64,000 nucleotides of DNA from Bursaphelenchus xylophilus (GCA_904066235.2 CAJFCV020000001.1:3658001-3722000); one strand, 5' to 3'; shown: positions 36,801-47,742, counted from the stretch's first letter. Numbers and translations: made by a program. The notes: generated from the sequence alone by a model not told the origin.

Positions 36801-37361
36801 GAGTCAGGGGCCCAGACAAGCTTTCATCTATTATAGCTAATTACTGTCTCGAAACATAGAATTTACTACTCTCCCCTAAGTAAGATCCAAAACTGTTCGA
36901 CGCAATTCGATTCTAAAATTAAACCCCCTATTGCTGACTATTACTTTCCATGTGACCTTTGCCCCTTAATTACAATTTAAAAGAGTCGAAAAAGTTTTCC
37001 AAAACTGTAAAAACGATTGTAAAAAGTATTAATTGTAATAAAATTTGACGTCTTTAAAGATGATAAATGTTGATAAACAAGCCTGAACTTCGATTTGTAA
37101 AGCAGTATTGTAACAAATATCAAGTCTGACCTTGGATTGATCTTGGAGAAAGGAAGAAGACGCTCAAATAATATAATCGACTCCGAAGACGACATTCGTT
37201 TTGTATAAGGTTCGTATCAACGGGGAGCTTCTTTCAAGTTGATGAAATGATCTGCGGGATCGGGAGGAGCCATGAACGAAAATAGAAGACGATTTGATAT
37301 ATTTATACAATGGTGTTTAGGAGGAGTTTTTTGAAGCAAAAAAGGGGCGATTGTACAGTGG
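33882..37361. other. Long gene-poor stretch
   Basis: Family F-like fragments occur at 34970-35480. At 36175-36300 there is a decayed family D interior with GCACTGTGC motifs. Short frames at 35668-35910 and 36384-36503 (plus) are not recognisable. I see no splice-bounded coding segment. Confidence 0.4.
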
Positions 37362-37740
37362 GGGACCTGATCCAGTGGCAAAAACCGTACCGTTTTGCAT
37401 CCGGGAAGTATCAAAAATGCGGCAAAATGCTTTCTTTTCCAAGTGAAAAAACTTCGTTTTGGAGGGCGCGCCCTTTCCCTCACAAAAAGTCAAGGTGCGA
37501 GCGACAGTTCAAAAAACCCTATTGCACCGTGTGAAAAGCCGAAAACTGTACAGTGCAAAGTGAACTTTCGTTTTCTCACGGTGAATATCGCCGAAATTGC
37601 CTCCAGCGACTTTGCGAACCGACTATAGGTCTGTCGGGAAAATAACGGCGGATCGTCGCGCCTCGAAATCATGGCTTTGCGACTGCAAGTCGCGGCTTGG
37701 GATTTGGTGCGCGATAGCGGCGAGGCAAGACATTGGAACA
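37362..37740. mobile_element. Chimera of half C, half D and half A elements
   Basis: A left half of family C (GGACCTGATCCAGTGGCAAA to CCCTCACAAAAAG, ending about 37490) is joined to a right half of family D (GGTGCGAGCGACAG to CTTTGCGAACCGACTA, ending about 37625). This is joined to a left half of a family A GGATT copy (37628 to about 37735, ending in the GGCGAGGCAAGACATT interior). None of the three has its partner terminus. Confidence 0.8.
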
Positions 37741-38434
37741 TTACAACATTTGAAGCAAACCAAAGAGTTGCTCGAGAGCCTCGAGATCACTTTCCGTCCA
37801 AATCCAACCTTACATTCTGATCTTATTTTTAGCCCTCAAAATTATTGACCATGTTTTTCAACTGCGAATATTTTTCAACCTATATGTATACGTCGCACAT
37901 CGCTGTTGTCATAAGCAGACATAGAAAAGGCGTTCGTATTTTACCATTTTTTCTATCGCAACTCCAAAAACAACCGGTTTCCCCGAGAATTTCTCATTTT
38001 AAATTTGAATATCAACCGATTCCCAGCGGATCAGAGATGCCCCTGCGTAGCGCAGGGGTAGTCTCTTCCGTGAGACGCGAGCTTGGCCAGCTCGATTCCC
38101 CCAATCCGTCACAGTGATCGACTAACGAAGCATCTCGTCCCGATTCGTCGCGTCAAAAGTTTGTATTGCTTTCCCCACTGTCTGTTCAAATCAAACCGTC
38201 TAGAAGTCCACACCGCGGCGTCGAAAAAGCACACTGGGCTTCTGCGGAACGGAGATGCCCGCAGTTTTTCGTTTTCAGTGTGAATTTGGGCGCCTCGGAT
38301 ATTGTACTTGATCAAGCTTGATGATTAAAGTAAAAATCAAATTTGACAACTTTTTAGTTAGAACAGAGTAACATTTTTGATGTCTCTATAGCCTACAGAG
38401 AATGTAGATTCAATTTTTTGTAATGAGTGGAAGC
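37741..38434. other. Spacer containing the tRNA-like segment
   Basis: No coding signature was seen apart from the structured segment at 38040-38099. Confidence 0.4.
38040..38099 (+). ncRNA. Candidate tRNA-like or Pol III transcript: three adjacent hairpins
   Basis: Three consecutive perfect hairpins are visible: CCCCTGCG/CGCAGGGG (38040-38058), GTCTC/GAGAC (38061-38076) and CGAGCT/AGCTCG (38078-38094). An A-box-like TAGCGCAGGGG starts at 38048 and a B-box-like GCTCGATTC (one mismatch to GWTCRANNC) lies at 38090-38098. There is no proper acceptor stem, so it is not a normal tRNA. A SINE head or tRNA-derived pseudogene is the best guess. Confidence 0.35.
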
Positions 38435-39121
38435 TAGAGGTGGCAATCGGGCCGGGCCGGGCCGATTTTTGCGGCCCGGCCCGCGAGCCGAAGTGACCAG
38501 GCCGGCCCAGGGCTTTTTCAAATTTGCTCAGGCCCGGCCCGGCCCGATGAAAGCCCAGGCCGGCCCGGCCCGGTTTGGCCCGCTAATACAGAAAAGTTGG
38601 ATAAAAGTCTTTGCACTTTCTACTGGAAGTTGTTATGCTTTCCAGAAGGCTTTTACGTGTGTCTGCGTGAAATTAAAAAGTCTAGTCGGATGACATTTTT
38701 TTTCGATTCCTGACATCAAGGAATCGAAATTACAGTGAAATTTTTAAATTTATCATAGAAAATTCGAAGTTTTTTGCCCGATCCTTGCATATTTGGGTGG
38801 GATTTTACATATACATAATAAGTTACACATACATATACATAATTTTAAAAGGTAGTAAAACAGCGTATAAGGCAAAAAAGGATTAATCTAATTTCCATCC
38901 ATTCTACAAAGCATTTGTGCTTTATTTTGCTGGTTTAGCATTAAAAATGTCTTACTTATCTACCTTCCGGGCCGGGCCGGGCCGAAAGTGTCGGCCCGGC
39001 CCGCGGGCCGAAGCGGTCAGGCCGGCCCAGGGCTTTTTCAAATCTGCTCAGGCCCGGCCCGGCCCAAACACCGGGCCCGGCCGGGCCGGCCCGGCCCAGC
39101 CCAGCCCGGTTGCCACCTCTA
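38435..39121. mobile_element. GC-rich hAT-type non-autonomous element
   Basis: The ends TAGAGGTGGCAA and TTGCCACCTCTA are flanked by the 8-bp direct duplication GTGGAAGC (38427-38434 and 39122-39129), as expected for the hAT superfamily. About 150 bp at each end consists of GGGCC/GGCCC iterations, mirrored between the ends. The interior is A/T-rich with no transposase. Confidence 0.88.
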
Positions 39122-39399
39122 GTGGAAGCTAAAACTTGATTGATTTTGAAAAAATGGGATTTTTTGAAAATTTCGGGGCTTTTTTATTGTTGTAGCCAAA
39201 AACTTGTAATTTTGACCATTATGCAATATTGAATCTCAATATTCAATATGAAAAATAAAGTATATTTATCACTGAAAATATGAAAAACAAAAAACGACCG
39301 GTCAGTTAATTTTATATTGCTTTTAGGACATAACTTTATATCACCCATCACTTATTTTTAATTTTAAAATTTTCCTCTTCTTCGTATTTTAAATTCGAC

Positions 39400-39405
39400 T
39401 TTATT
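39400..39405 (-). promoter_or_regulatory. Polyadenylation signal of the GTPase gene
   Basis: AATAAA on the minus strand, 31-36 bases downstream of the stop codon at 39436-39438. Confidence 0.65.
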
Positions 39406-39435
39406 ATTAGCACTGGGTTGGAGTCGGCAAATAGT

Positions 39436-42400
39436 TTACATTACAATACAATTGGCCCGTTGTTTCTTGTCATGTTTCCTAACCAGTTGTTCCAGCGCCG
39501 CCGAGTCGATGCCCAAGTCCGAAGCGGTCCGTCTGGAGGGCATGGATTGGCGACGCTTCTTGAGTTGGAGCTCGGAAGGCGTGCAGGACAAGCGGAGGTT
39601 GTCCATGAGGGTCCAGAAGACGTGTTGAACCTGGGAAAATTAGGTCAGATATGGGGAAAATGAGATTTTTGGGGGGAAAATGAGAACTTTTGGGCAAATA
39701 ATTTAGACTTGAAAGAATTGCGACTCAAAAATTAAAAAAAAAAGTATTTTTTGTCGAAAAATCTATTTCCAAAAAAAATTTTTTTTAATTTTTACCTCCT
39801 TCAATTGTTTGGCAGTGATATTGACCATGGGAATGCGATTTCGTCGCGCATATTCTTGAGGATTCGCCTCCGGCGGCCACACGTTCCCATTCGCATCGGG
39901 GACCCGCAAATCCGCTTTATTACCCACCAATAAAACCGGCGCCTGAAATGGAAAATTGAGGGGATTTAATTGGAAAAAAGAGTCTAATTCTTGAGATTTT
40001 TTGAAGTTTTTTTCCATTGTAAAATACGAAATGTGCATGTGTTTCGAGAAATTAGAAAAAATAAATAAAAAAATGGCTTAAAATTTTCTCGAACTTGACA
40101 CAAATTTTGGTTAGAATTTTTCAAGGCATATTTGCAATTTTTAGTTTCAGTTTTGCAAAAATCATAGATTTCAAGCTGAAAAATGTCAAAAATTTTTGTT
40201 TTTTTTAATTTCAAGGCTTGAAAAAATCAGTCTTTCTTAAAAATGAGGAGTAAAATATTTCTATAAAAAATCAATTTTTTCCGAGCGACATCTGCAAGGA
40301 AAAAGCCAAAAGACTTTTTTTCTCTGACCGTCTCTCTTCATTTTCTGTGCTCTCTCCGAAAAAAAGATTGCGTAATATTTCCGTTACTAGTGGATAGGGA
40401 AAAATAAATTTTTTGAAGCCCATTTTGGACCAGATTTTTGCAAAAAATATAAGAAATTTAAAAAAATATTTTTTTTTATTTTTTACTAAAAAATTTAAAA
40501 TTTTTTTTTTTTTGCAAAAAAATCCAAAAATTTTTTTATTTTTTCCAAAAAACCTAAAATCGGAAACTCACATTTTTGGGGCTTTTGACTTGAATCTCCT
40601 GGATGATCTGAACCGCCTCCGCATACGATCCCGGATCGTCCACCGCATAAACCACCATGAAAGCGTCCCCTTGCTTGTAATAGAGATCTCTCATTGCCAG
40701 AAAGTCGCGAGATCCGCTGCTGTCGATGATTTGGACCAGCAGTTCTCCGTCCTCCACTTCGTATTCGATCCAATTAAACTCCTCGACTGTTGGCCGATAC
40801 TCGCGGATAAAGGCCTCCCAAAGGAACTGATTGACAAGGGTCGATTTGCCTACCTGAAAAAAGTTTGTTTTTGAGTGAAAAAAGTTAAAACAAAAAAAAA
40901 TTTTTTGATTTTTTTTTTTGATTTTTTCACACATTTTAAAAAAAAACGCCTAAAAATTTTGTGTGAGACACATACAGGAATCATAATTTTCAGAAAACAC
41001 TATCATTTTTCGGCCAAAAAATGCAAAAAATCGAGGTTTTCTTCGGTTTTTCTAGCAAAAATCTGGTATTATTTTCACCGTGAAGTAAAATTTTTCTCCA
41101 CAAAAAGAAATCAATTTTTCCACGTAAAATTATCAAACATTTGGTCCAAAAATATTTTTTCTCTGACCGTCTCTCCTCATTACGTATACTCTCTTGGACA
41201 AAAATTTCGTAGTATCTCCGCTGCGACCACAAAGAGAGAGCTAAAATTTCCAATATTAGGATTATCTTTGCCAAATATGAAGAAAATCGAAGCTCAAAAC
41301 TTTTTAAACTTACCCTTGGTGCTCCCATCAGGACCACGGTTAATTGTGAGGGGAGATTTGTCGATTGGATCCCGCGACTTGAACTCATGTCATAGGAATT
41401 TCTGAAAGTACTGAAAATAAAAAATTTGTGAGAAATCTGATTTTTTGAAAAGTTTAGTGACGATTTTTGTGATTTACTGGGAAAATCAGCCCTGTTTTGG
41501 TTAATTTTTCGTTTTTTCATATGAATTAGGTGACTTTTTTGCCTAAAATCGCCTTTAAAAACCAAATCAAGCCCGACTTATCAGAATTATCACGTTTACC
41601 ACTCCTCCCCACTTTATTCACCCATCGCAAAAAATTTCCCCACCTCTTGAAGCTACTATAATCTAAATTCTATATTTGTAATCCAATCATGCCCCAGGCG
41701 GTGGCTAAAACTTTGACCGAGCCGTTTATCCGCCCGCTCCGTCGCCGAAACTGGTCATAAACTGGGCTCTTTTAAGGCACTCTCAATTCTTCAATTATAT
41801 TACCGGCCCCTGAGGACGAAACCCTCCCGAAAACTCGAGAGAATAACTCGGTTTAGGGGGCTGCTGATAAACGACGAGGTTGATGTCACCATCAGGGTGA
41901 ACGGGGAAGTAAGGCGTTTGATTGGGAAATTCGCTAACAAGGGTACCCCAAATGCGACTCTCAGATTTTCACTAGATTTGGCATACACATGTCGGGCACG
42001 AACTAAATATCAATTCCTCAAAGTTTTAGCTCGCGCTTTGCAAGCGCCGCCGAGATATTGAACGATCCTTGCCGCCGAAACAGCATGCTAACCGTGGAGG
42101 GCGGCCAGAGTGAAAAACACTTTTTGATCATAACTTGTTAGTTTCGTGCGGAAAAAATTGATTTTTGTTGAGACATTACCCTCTATGGTGGAAATAGGCA
42201 TGAAACGTTTCGTGCCGAAATTCGGCAAGAAGTGACAAATTTTTTTCGATCTAAACATCTCGGTTGTTTCTTGAAAGCGCGTGCTAGGAGTCTCGCATAT
42301 ATCCTAGAAAAAATTATTCTAAATTTGTGCCAAGTTTCATCAAAATCTGAGCGTCGCACTTGGGGTACTTTCCCCGTAAGTAAAGGCCAAAATTATATTG

Positions 42401-43025
42401 TTTTACTAGTCGCGACATAAAGTCCGTAGAATTTTCTGCACTGTGCATAAACCCGAAAAAGCATTTTGCACTGTGCATTCACCCGAAAACACATTTTGCA
42501 CTGTGCAATTTTGTTGATTTTGCCTTATTGTCGCGCGCGATTCCCGTTTTTCGCAGCGACAAATCAACATTTCGGAGCGCGACGGAATTTGGGGGCCGCG
42601 AAAAATTCTACGGACTTTATGTCGCGACTAGTAGGCAAAAATCATCTTGTTTCTTGATAAAAAAAACAACGTTTTGGATAGAAATTGAGGTGTTTAATCA
42701 ATTTTAAGGCCTGAATGTTCCTCTAAGATATCTAAATGTCCAAAAAATCACTTTTGCAATACCAAAAAACGTTTTTTTGTACAAAAAATTGGTCAAAATT
42801 AAATTTTTAGGCCAGTAAATCACAAAAACCCCCTTATAAAAGTCTACCATATTTTAATCAAATTCGACCTTAATTTACCTAAAAATCACGTTTTTTAATC
42901 CAAAAATCAGGTCATAAAAATTTGCCAAAACTTGAAAAATCTCAAAAAAAAAAATCGAATTTCTCATACCTTGCCATAAAATTCACACCCAGTTGGTCCC
43001 GCAATCCGACCATTTCGCTGGCCAT
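39436..43025 (-). CDS. Atypical Ras-family small GTPase with CAAX box
   Basis: Exons (minus strand): 42970-43025, 41314-41401, 40572-40853, 39796-39942 and 39436-39630, giving 768 nt and 255 aa with consistent phases. The membrane-anchored GTP-binding signalling switch is shown by the P-loop GAPRVGKS (45-52), switch I EYRPTVEEF with Thr70, DSSG (92-95), NKAD (150-153) and ITAK (184-187). Cys252-Ile-Val-Met255 is a CAAX end, with Met suggesting farnesylation. The residue aligned to Ras Gly12 is Pro47 and that aligned to Gln61 is Ser96. The P-loop resembles RASD-type Ras proteins, and the insert after NKAD is long (RVPDANGNVWPP). Orthology is not assigned. Introns are filled with repeats (F, G, A). 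A second possible first exon lies at 43983-44119. An ATG at 41388 could also start a shorter form. Confidence 0.88.
40854..41313. other. Intron of the GTPase gene with diverged family F sequence
   Basis: GACCGTCTCTCCTCAT, CTCTTGGACAAAAAT and GAAAATCGAAGCTC appear in family F order but at low identity. The next intron (39943-40571) has another diverged copy. Confidence 0.5.
41936..42377. mobile_element. Repeat family F copy in GTPase intron 1
   Basis: AACAAGGGTACCCCAAATGC at the left and TTGGGGTACTTTCCCCGT at the right. It is inverted relative to the copy at 21845. Confidence 0.85.
42405..42632. mobile_element. Foldback family G copy in GTPase intron 1
   Basis: ACTAGTCGCGACATAAAGTC and its exact inverse, about 31-bp perfect arms. 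The interior has three GCACTGTGCA motifs. Confidence 0.9.
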
Positions 43026-43642
43026 AAAACTCAAATTTCATTGTTTTATGCGACAATAAATAGGAATAGTAAATGCCAAAAAATATCGAAAGTCCGAATG
43101 AGTAATGTCCCGAAAATTGATGATATCATCCCAACATTTCCGAGAGACCGGGTTTGGTGGAGGTGTAACTCAAAAAAAATTTTTGGAAAAGGTATGTTTT
43201 GAGTGACTTTTTGACGCAATTTTTCGAGTCAATGGGTAAATTGCGGGGAATTGGGTATGAGCGTATTTCAGGTCAATTTTTGGGCTGACATACGAAGCTC
43301 TTCCATTTTAAATTTTGCATGTACGTCGGGTTAGGTGACATAATAATTGTTGAAAATTTCAGCTCGGAGTTTACAGAGGCAACCGAACATTCAACAGTCT
43401 TTCGCCTCCGATCGACACCAAAAATGCAGAGCGCGGTCAGGTATGAAAACGCGCTTTGGCTATGACTTTGATAGTTTCGTAAAAAAATGCTGTCAGTTTC
43501 CAAAGTCTTCATGTTTCTGCAAAAGCTAGAGGAGTCTCCCATGTCAAAGAAAACGGCAATCTAAGCACTTCGAACACCTCTCCTATCAACAGAATACCCA
43601 ACTTTTAGCCCAACAGTACTATCAAGAAGATCCCAACGGCAT

Positions 43643-43790
43643 ATCTGTCAGTCGGGAAAATAACGTGGAAATCGCCCATCGCCGCTTTGCCACGAGTAGC
43701 CGCGGCTGTGGATTTTTTGTGCGACTGTGGCGAGGCAGGATGCTTTGCTACCAAATCCGCTTTATTTACTCGACAGACTAGTAGCTGTTT
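43643..43790. mobile_element. MITE family A, diverged copy
   Basis: TATCTGTCAGTCGGGAAAAT to TTATTTACTCGACAGACTA. The interior matches the GGATT subfamily (CCGCGGCTGTGG). Confidence 0.7.
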
Positions 43791-43982
43791 TTTGAAAAGT
43801 GCGCCGCCTTTTTTCGCGCAGTCCACGTTGATTCTTTTTACGCTGTGCAATGTCGTTCGCCTCGCAAAATTCGCGACGACGCAGTTGAACTGTCCACAAC
43901 GCAAAAAAGTCTATGCACATTTGAAAAATCGTTGTTTTTATAAAAGGACCCCAAGTAAAAAAATCGTTGCAATCTCCCTTAC

Positions 43983-44119
43983 CTCGGCACCTGCGCTGGG
44001 CTTTTCCTCGGGGGCAGTTGGGACCGGCATCTATTCACTGCATGCGCTCCTCCTCTCGCATACATCCCCGGCTGCATCTGTCTCCGCGTCGCCATCGTCG
44101 TACTCTGGTACGTGTTCAT
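43983..44119 (-). CDS. Candidate alternative first exon of the GTPase gene
   Basis: An ATG at 44119 opens 45 codons rich in Arg, Gln, Pro and Ala (MNTYQSTTMATRRQ...), ending in AG before a strong GTAAGG donor. It leaves phase 2, exactly what the exon starting at 41401 needs, and would replace the first 18 residues of the main model. GC content is well above the surroundings. It could instead be the start of an unrelated gene whose next exon I missed. Confidence 0.5.
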
Positions 44120-44741
44120 CGTTGAGGGTTTGAAATGATCGGTTCTTCAGGCAGTAGTCGAGATTACAGTATCCAAATCATCAAAATTCTGAAAACCACG
44201 GCGGTTATTATGCCTTCATGAGAAAGAAAGAGTAAAGAATGACCAAAATGGGGGGATAAAAACGCCCGGAAACCATTCGTTTCGAACCGGAACCACAAAG
44301 ATGTTCCGGTCAAAAGTTTTTCGGGGCCCGCCGAATCCGGCCACAAATCAAATTTGGAACACTTTTTTCGCGCCGCCACAACAACGATTGGACATTTGAG
44401 TTCGGGGCGGTTAAAAATAGCCGTGTGAAGGGCGGAGATCACATGGTTTACGAATGTTGATAAAGTAAATGTAACGTGCATGGTGTTGGGATGGGAAAAT
44501 GTTTGAAATACGAGGGGATTATGGGAGTTTTCAGGTCCAAATTGGGGAAGAGAACGACAAAAAATGCAAAAATAAAAAAAACAGGGCTAAAAATAGAACG
44601 GGAACGTTGAGAAAGTCACGTTCGATGGGGTCTTGGGAAGACCGATATTGGGTAAAGTAAGGGCCAGGCTACAGTCAAACCTCGACTATATGTAGCTAAG
44701 GAATCAGATATTCTGTGCTACTGTATACGGAGACTTATGTA
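44120..44741. other. Upstream region of the alternative GTPase exon
   Basis: Possible promoter by position. An open minus-strand frame at 44164-44481 is unrecognised. Confidence 0.3.
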
Positions 44742-44890
44742 TCAGTATGTCGGGAAAATAATGTGAATTTGCCGCAGCAGAAAGTCTTGTCGCGGTCAAG
44801 ACCGGAATCCCCAGCCGCAGCTAGCCGTCGAAAGCGACGACAGGCGATCCCAAGGCGCGACGAATCCACATTATTTTCCCTACAAACTGA
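44742..44890. mobile_element. MITE family A copy (GGATT subfamily), first of tandem run
   Basis: TCAGTATGTCGGGAAAATAA to TATTTTCCCTACAAACTGA. It shares the TA between itself and the next copy. Confidence 0.92.
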
Positions 44891-44892
44891 TA

Positions 44893-45042
44893 TCAGTATG
44901 TCGGGAAAATAATGTGGATTTGTCACAACAAAAGGTCTTGTCGCTGTCGCACACCAGACTTGTAGCTGCGGCAAGTCGTCGCAAAGTGATGATGGGCGGT
45001 TTCAAGGCGCGACAAATCCACATTATTTTCCCGACAGACCGA
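44893..45042. mobile_element. MITE family A copy (GGATT subfamily), second of tandem run
   Basis: TCAGTATGTCGGGAAAATAA to ATTTTCCCGACAGACCGA. Confidence 0.92.
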
Positions 45043-45121
45043 TAAACCTTTCATTCTCTGACTAGCAATGGCAAGGTAAAATCGCAAGTCTTTCAAGCCG
45101 TTATATTGTGTACTGACCGTA

Positions 45122-45271
45122 TCAGTCAGTCGCGAAAATAATGTGGATTTGTCGCAGCAGAAAGTCTTGTCGCTGCCGCGCACCAAATTTGTAGCTGCGG
45201 CTTGCTGCAGTAAAGCGATGATGGGCGATTTTAAGGCTTGACGAATCCACATTATTTTTCCGACAGACTGA
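45122..45271. mobile_element. MITE family A copy (GGATT subfamily), third of run
   Basis: TCAGTCAGTCGCGAAAATAA to ATTTTTCCGACAGACTGA. Confidence 0.92.
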
Positions 45272-45273
45272 TA

Positions 45274-45345
45274 TCAGTCTGTCGCGAAAATAATGTAGAT
45301 TTGTCGCAGCAGAATGTCTCACCTCCTCGCAGACCACACCGTCCG
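45274..45345. mobile_element. MITE family A, 3'-truncated copy, fourth of run
   Basis: TCAGTCTGTCGCGAAAATAA starts directly after the shared TA of the third copy. Similarity ends inside the element. Confidence 0.85.
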
Positions 45346-46006
45346 AAAACTGGTCAAGGCTTTTTTTGGCACGCCTATATATACATAGTACACGCCTAAC
45401 GAACAAGCCGCTGAGAACACTTGGAACTAACGGAATTATCGGTCACTTTTTGGTCTTGGAATAACAAAGAAAAGGCTCACTGGCGGGTAAACGTTGTTCC
45501 CTTCAAATCGCGGTAGAATTCTTTATCTACGCCATAAACCAATCATTCAAAACCCACGCCCAACATGTAAGCAAAGGTATGTCAAGCGTTCGGCAACTTT
45601 TGACAAGAATGTTAAAGCTTTGTTCTAATCGTAAGCGAACAATCTAGAGAGCGCCTAGGAAGGCTGTAATCCCATTTTTCTCAGCATTTCTCTCGCTTGA
45701 GACTGGACAGAGCCCTGCACAATGCGGAAACGGGGAAAGAGTTCTGTCGGGAAAGCAATGGCATATTGTCGCTTCTATACTGGTTGACAAAACTTCGTTT
45801 CCACCTCGTATCTCCGGCACCGCTGGGCCTACAACATCTATAATAAATCCGGCATAGAATTATTGTGGGACAATCTAACGCCACACCCAAAAAATTGCAT
45901 CATTTGATGCACTTTCCATGCACTTTTTTTAAAAATGACAAAAAACCGGATGACAAAATTTTCTTTCCACTTTGGAAATACGTTTGTAACTCATAAGAAA
46001 GAGAGC
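45346..46006. other. Spacer, possible coding remnant
   Basis: The plus strand at 45660-45900 reads like a decayed coding sequence (interrupted frame with WAYNIYNKSGIELLWDNL), but no family was recognised. Confidence 0.3.
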
Positions 46007-46135
46007 AATGAGCACATTGTCGCTTCGAAAATCTCCGAGAAAATGAATTGTGTCGCGACAAAATCAAATTGTTTTTCAGTTCAGCGACGCGATTGGCGCA
46101 GCGACATTACGCTTATTATTTTCCCGACAAACTGA
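46007..46135. mobile_element. MITE family A, left-truncated copy
   Basis: Begins inside the element (AATGAGCACATTGTCGCTTC) and ends TTTTCCCGACAAACTGA. Confidence 0.85.
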
Positions 46136-46141
46136 TATTTA

Positions 46142-46285
46142 TCAGTCGGGAAAATAATGTGGATTGGTTGAAGATAAATTTCTCGCCTTGCCGCAGCAGT
46201 CGCGGACCAACTCTCCAGCCGCGCCTAAGCGATGATGGGCGATTCAAAGGCGCGGCGAATCCACATTATTTTCCCGACAGACTGA
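46142..46285. mobile_element. MITE family A copy (GGATT subfamily)
   Basis: TCAGTCGGGAAAATAATGTG to TATTTTCCCGACAGACTGA. The left terminus has a 4-bp deletion. Confidence 0.9.
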
Positions 46286-46524
46286 TACTGCGCACGGCAA
46301 CCGAGGGAGCCCTCCGCCTTATTTCGGCACTTCGCCCACCCAGTGTTGGTTGTAGCCAAACGAAATGCCAAAAATGAATTTTTCGTGGGGTTTCCGACCG
46401 GAAACCATTTTTTTCGGAATTATTTTATTTTTTTGTCAATTGCGACACTTCTTTTGAACGAAACTCAGAAGTGGGCGGGAAAAATTTTTGTTCTAATTCG
46501 GGTTGCCGCTCTGCCCTAACTCCT

Positions 46525-46679
46525 TCGGTCTGTCGGGAAAATAATGAGCACAATCTCGCTTACCCGATCGCGTCGCTGAAGTGAAAAGCAATTTGGTTTT
46601 GTCGCGACACAATTCATTTTCTCGGCGGCGATGCTGTTTTTGATGCGACAAAATGCTCATTATTTTCCCGACAGACCGA
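46525..46679. mobile_element. MITE family A copy (ATGAGCAC subfamily)
   Basis: TCGGTCTGTCGGGAAAATAA to ATTTTCCCGACAGACCGA. Confidence 0.92.
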
Positions 46680-47200
46680 TAATTTGTACTATTATTATCC
46701 CATAAAAGCACAAAGCCTGCCAAAACTAAGACCATTTTGAATACAGAATGCGAAATACCCTCCGCCAATCGACCGACTGCCCTCTTAATTGACTCCGGTT
46801 TATGCAACCTGCCCTTTTTCCTCGCTTATCCTCAAAAAACAATGAATAATTTACTATCTTGGGACGCCCTCCCACCAAAGCTTGTCCAGTAATATTCGTT
46901 TCGCGTTTAATTCCAAGCTAATCCCCAAACGTACAATGGAACTTGTTGACGGCCGGAAACGAAATATTTTTGGCTAATTCTGCGAGCGCAAAACTACTGC
47001 AAAAAACATTGAAAATGCACGTTGAAGAGGCGTCGTAAGCGGCCTGAGAAAATGTGGGAATTTTTGGCGGCTAGGAAGGGCTGGAAATAATTGCACCGTG
47101 CAAACTATTTACTAGTATTTTCAGAAAGTGCGTGGACCTTTCGTCACGCGGCAGAATGCACGATGCAAAGCCAAATTTGCATGGTGCAGTTTTTTGAGAA
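46680..47200. other. Spacer
   Basis: The right part (47090-47200) has GCACCGTGCA-type motifs of a D-like element that is split by the following family A copy. Confidence 0.4.
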
Positions 47201-47346
47201 TGTCGGGAAAATAATGAGCACTCTGTCGCTGCGAAAATCGCATCGCCGCCGAGAAAATTAATTGTGTCGCGAAAAAATCAAATTGCTTTTCTCTTCAGTG
47301 ACACGATCGGGGAAGCGAAATTGTGCCATTATTTTCCCGACAGACT
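47201..47346. mobile_element. MITE family A inserted in a D-like element
   Basis: TGTCGGGAAAATAATGAGCA to TTATTTTCCCGACAGACTTA. GCATGGTGCA on the left and TGCACAGTGCATTG on the right belong to the interrupted host repeat, which continues to about 47580. Confidence 0.8.
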
Positions 47347-47590
47347 TAGTTTTTGCACAGTGCATTGAAATATCGCCAAGATATAAGCTTTGTCCAATTA
47401 CGTCGCTGAAATTTTGCTGAGTCATCCGCGCATAGTACGAACCGTTTTTTCAAGTTTGCACTGTGCGAAGAACAGCAAAATGCACGGTGCGTGCGACAAA
47501 TATAAAAAAGGCAAATGCACGGTGCGTTTGCGGCGAAAGACAAAAAAAAGTGTCTACGCATTTTATAATGAAAATAATATTATACTAGCC

Positions 47591-47742
47591 GCCTGTCGGG
47601 AAAATAATGAGCACTCTGTCGCAGCGAAAATCGCATTGCCGTCAAGGAAATGAAGTGTGTCGCGAACAAATCAAATTGCTTTTCACTTCAGCGACACGAT
47701 TGGAGCGGCGACGTGGTGCTCATTATTATCCCGACAAACCAA
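47591..47742. mobile_element. MITE family A copy (ATGAGCAC subfamily)
   Basis: GCCTGTCGGGAAAATAATGA to CATTATTATCCCGACAAACC. Confidence 0.88.

Noticed and set aside
44164..44481. Minus-strand 105-codon frame as a gene upstream of the GTPase
   Set aside because: No family, no splice link, and it is not clearly more coding-like than the reverse strand.
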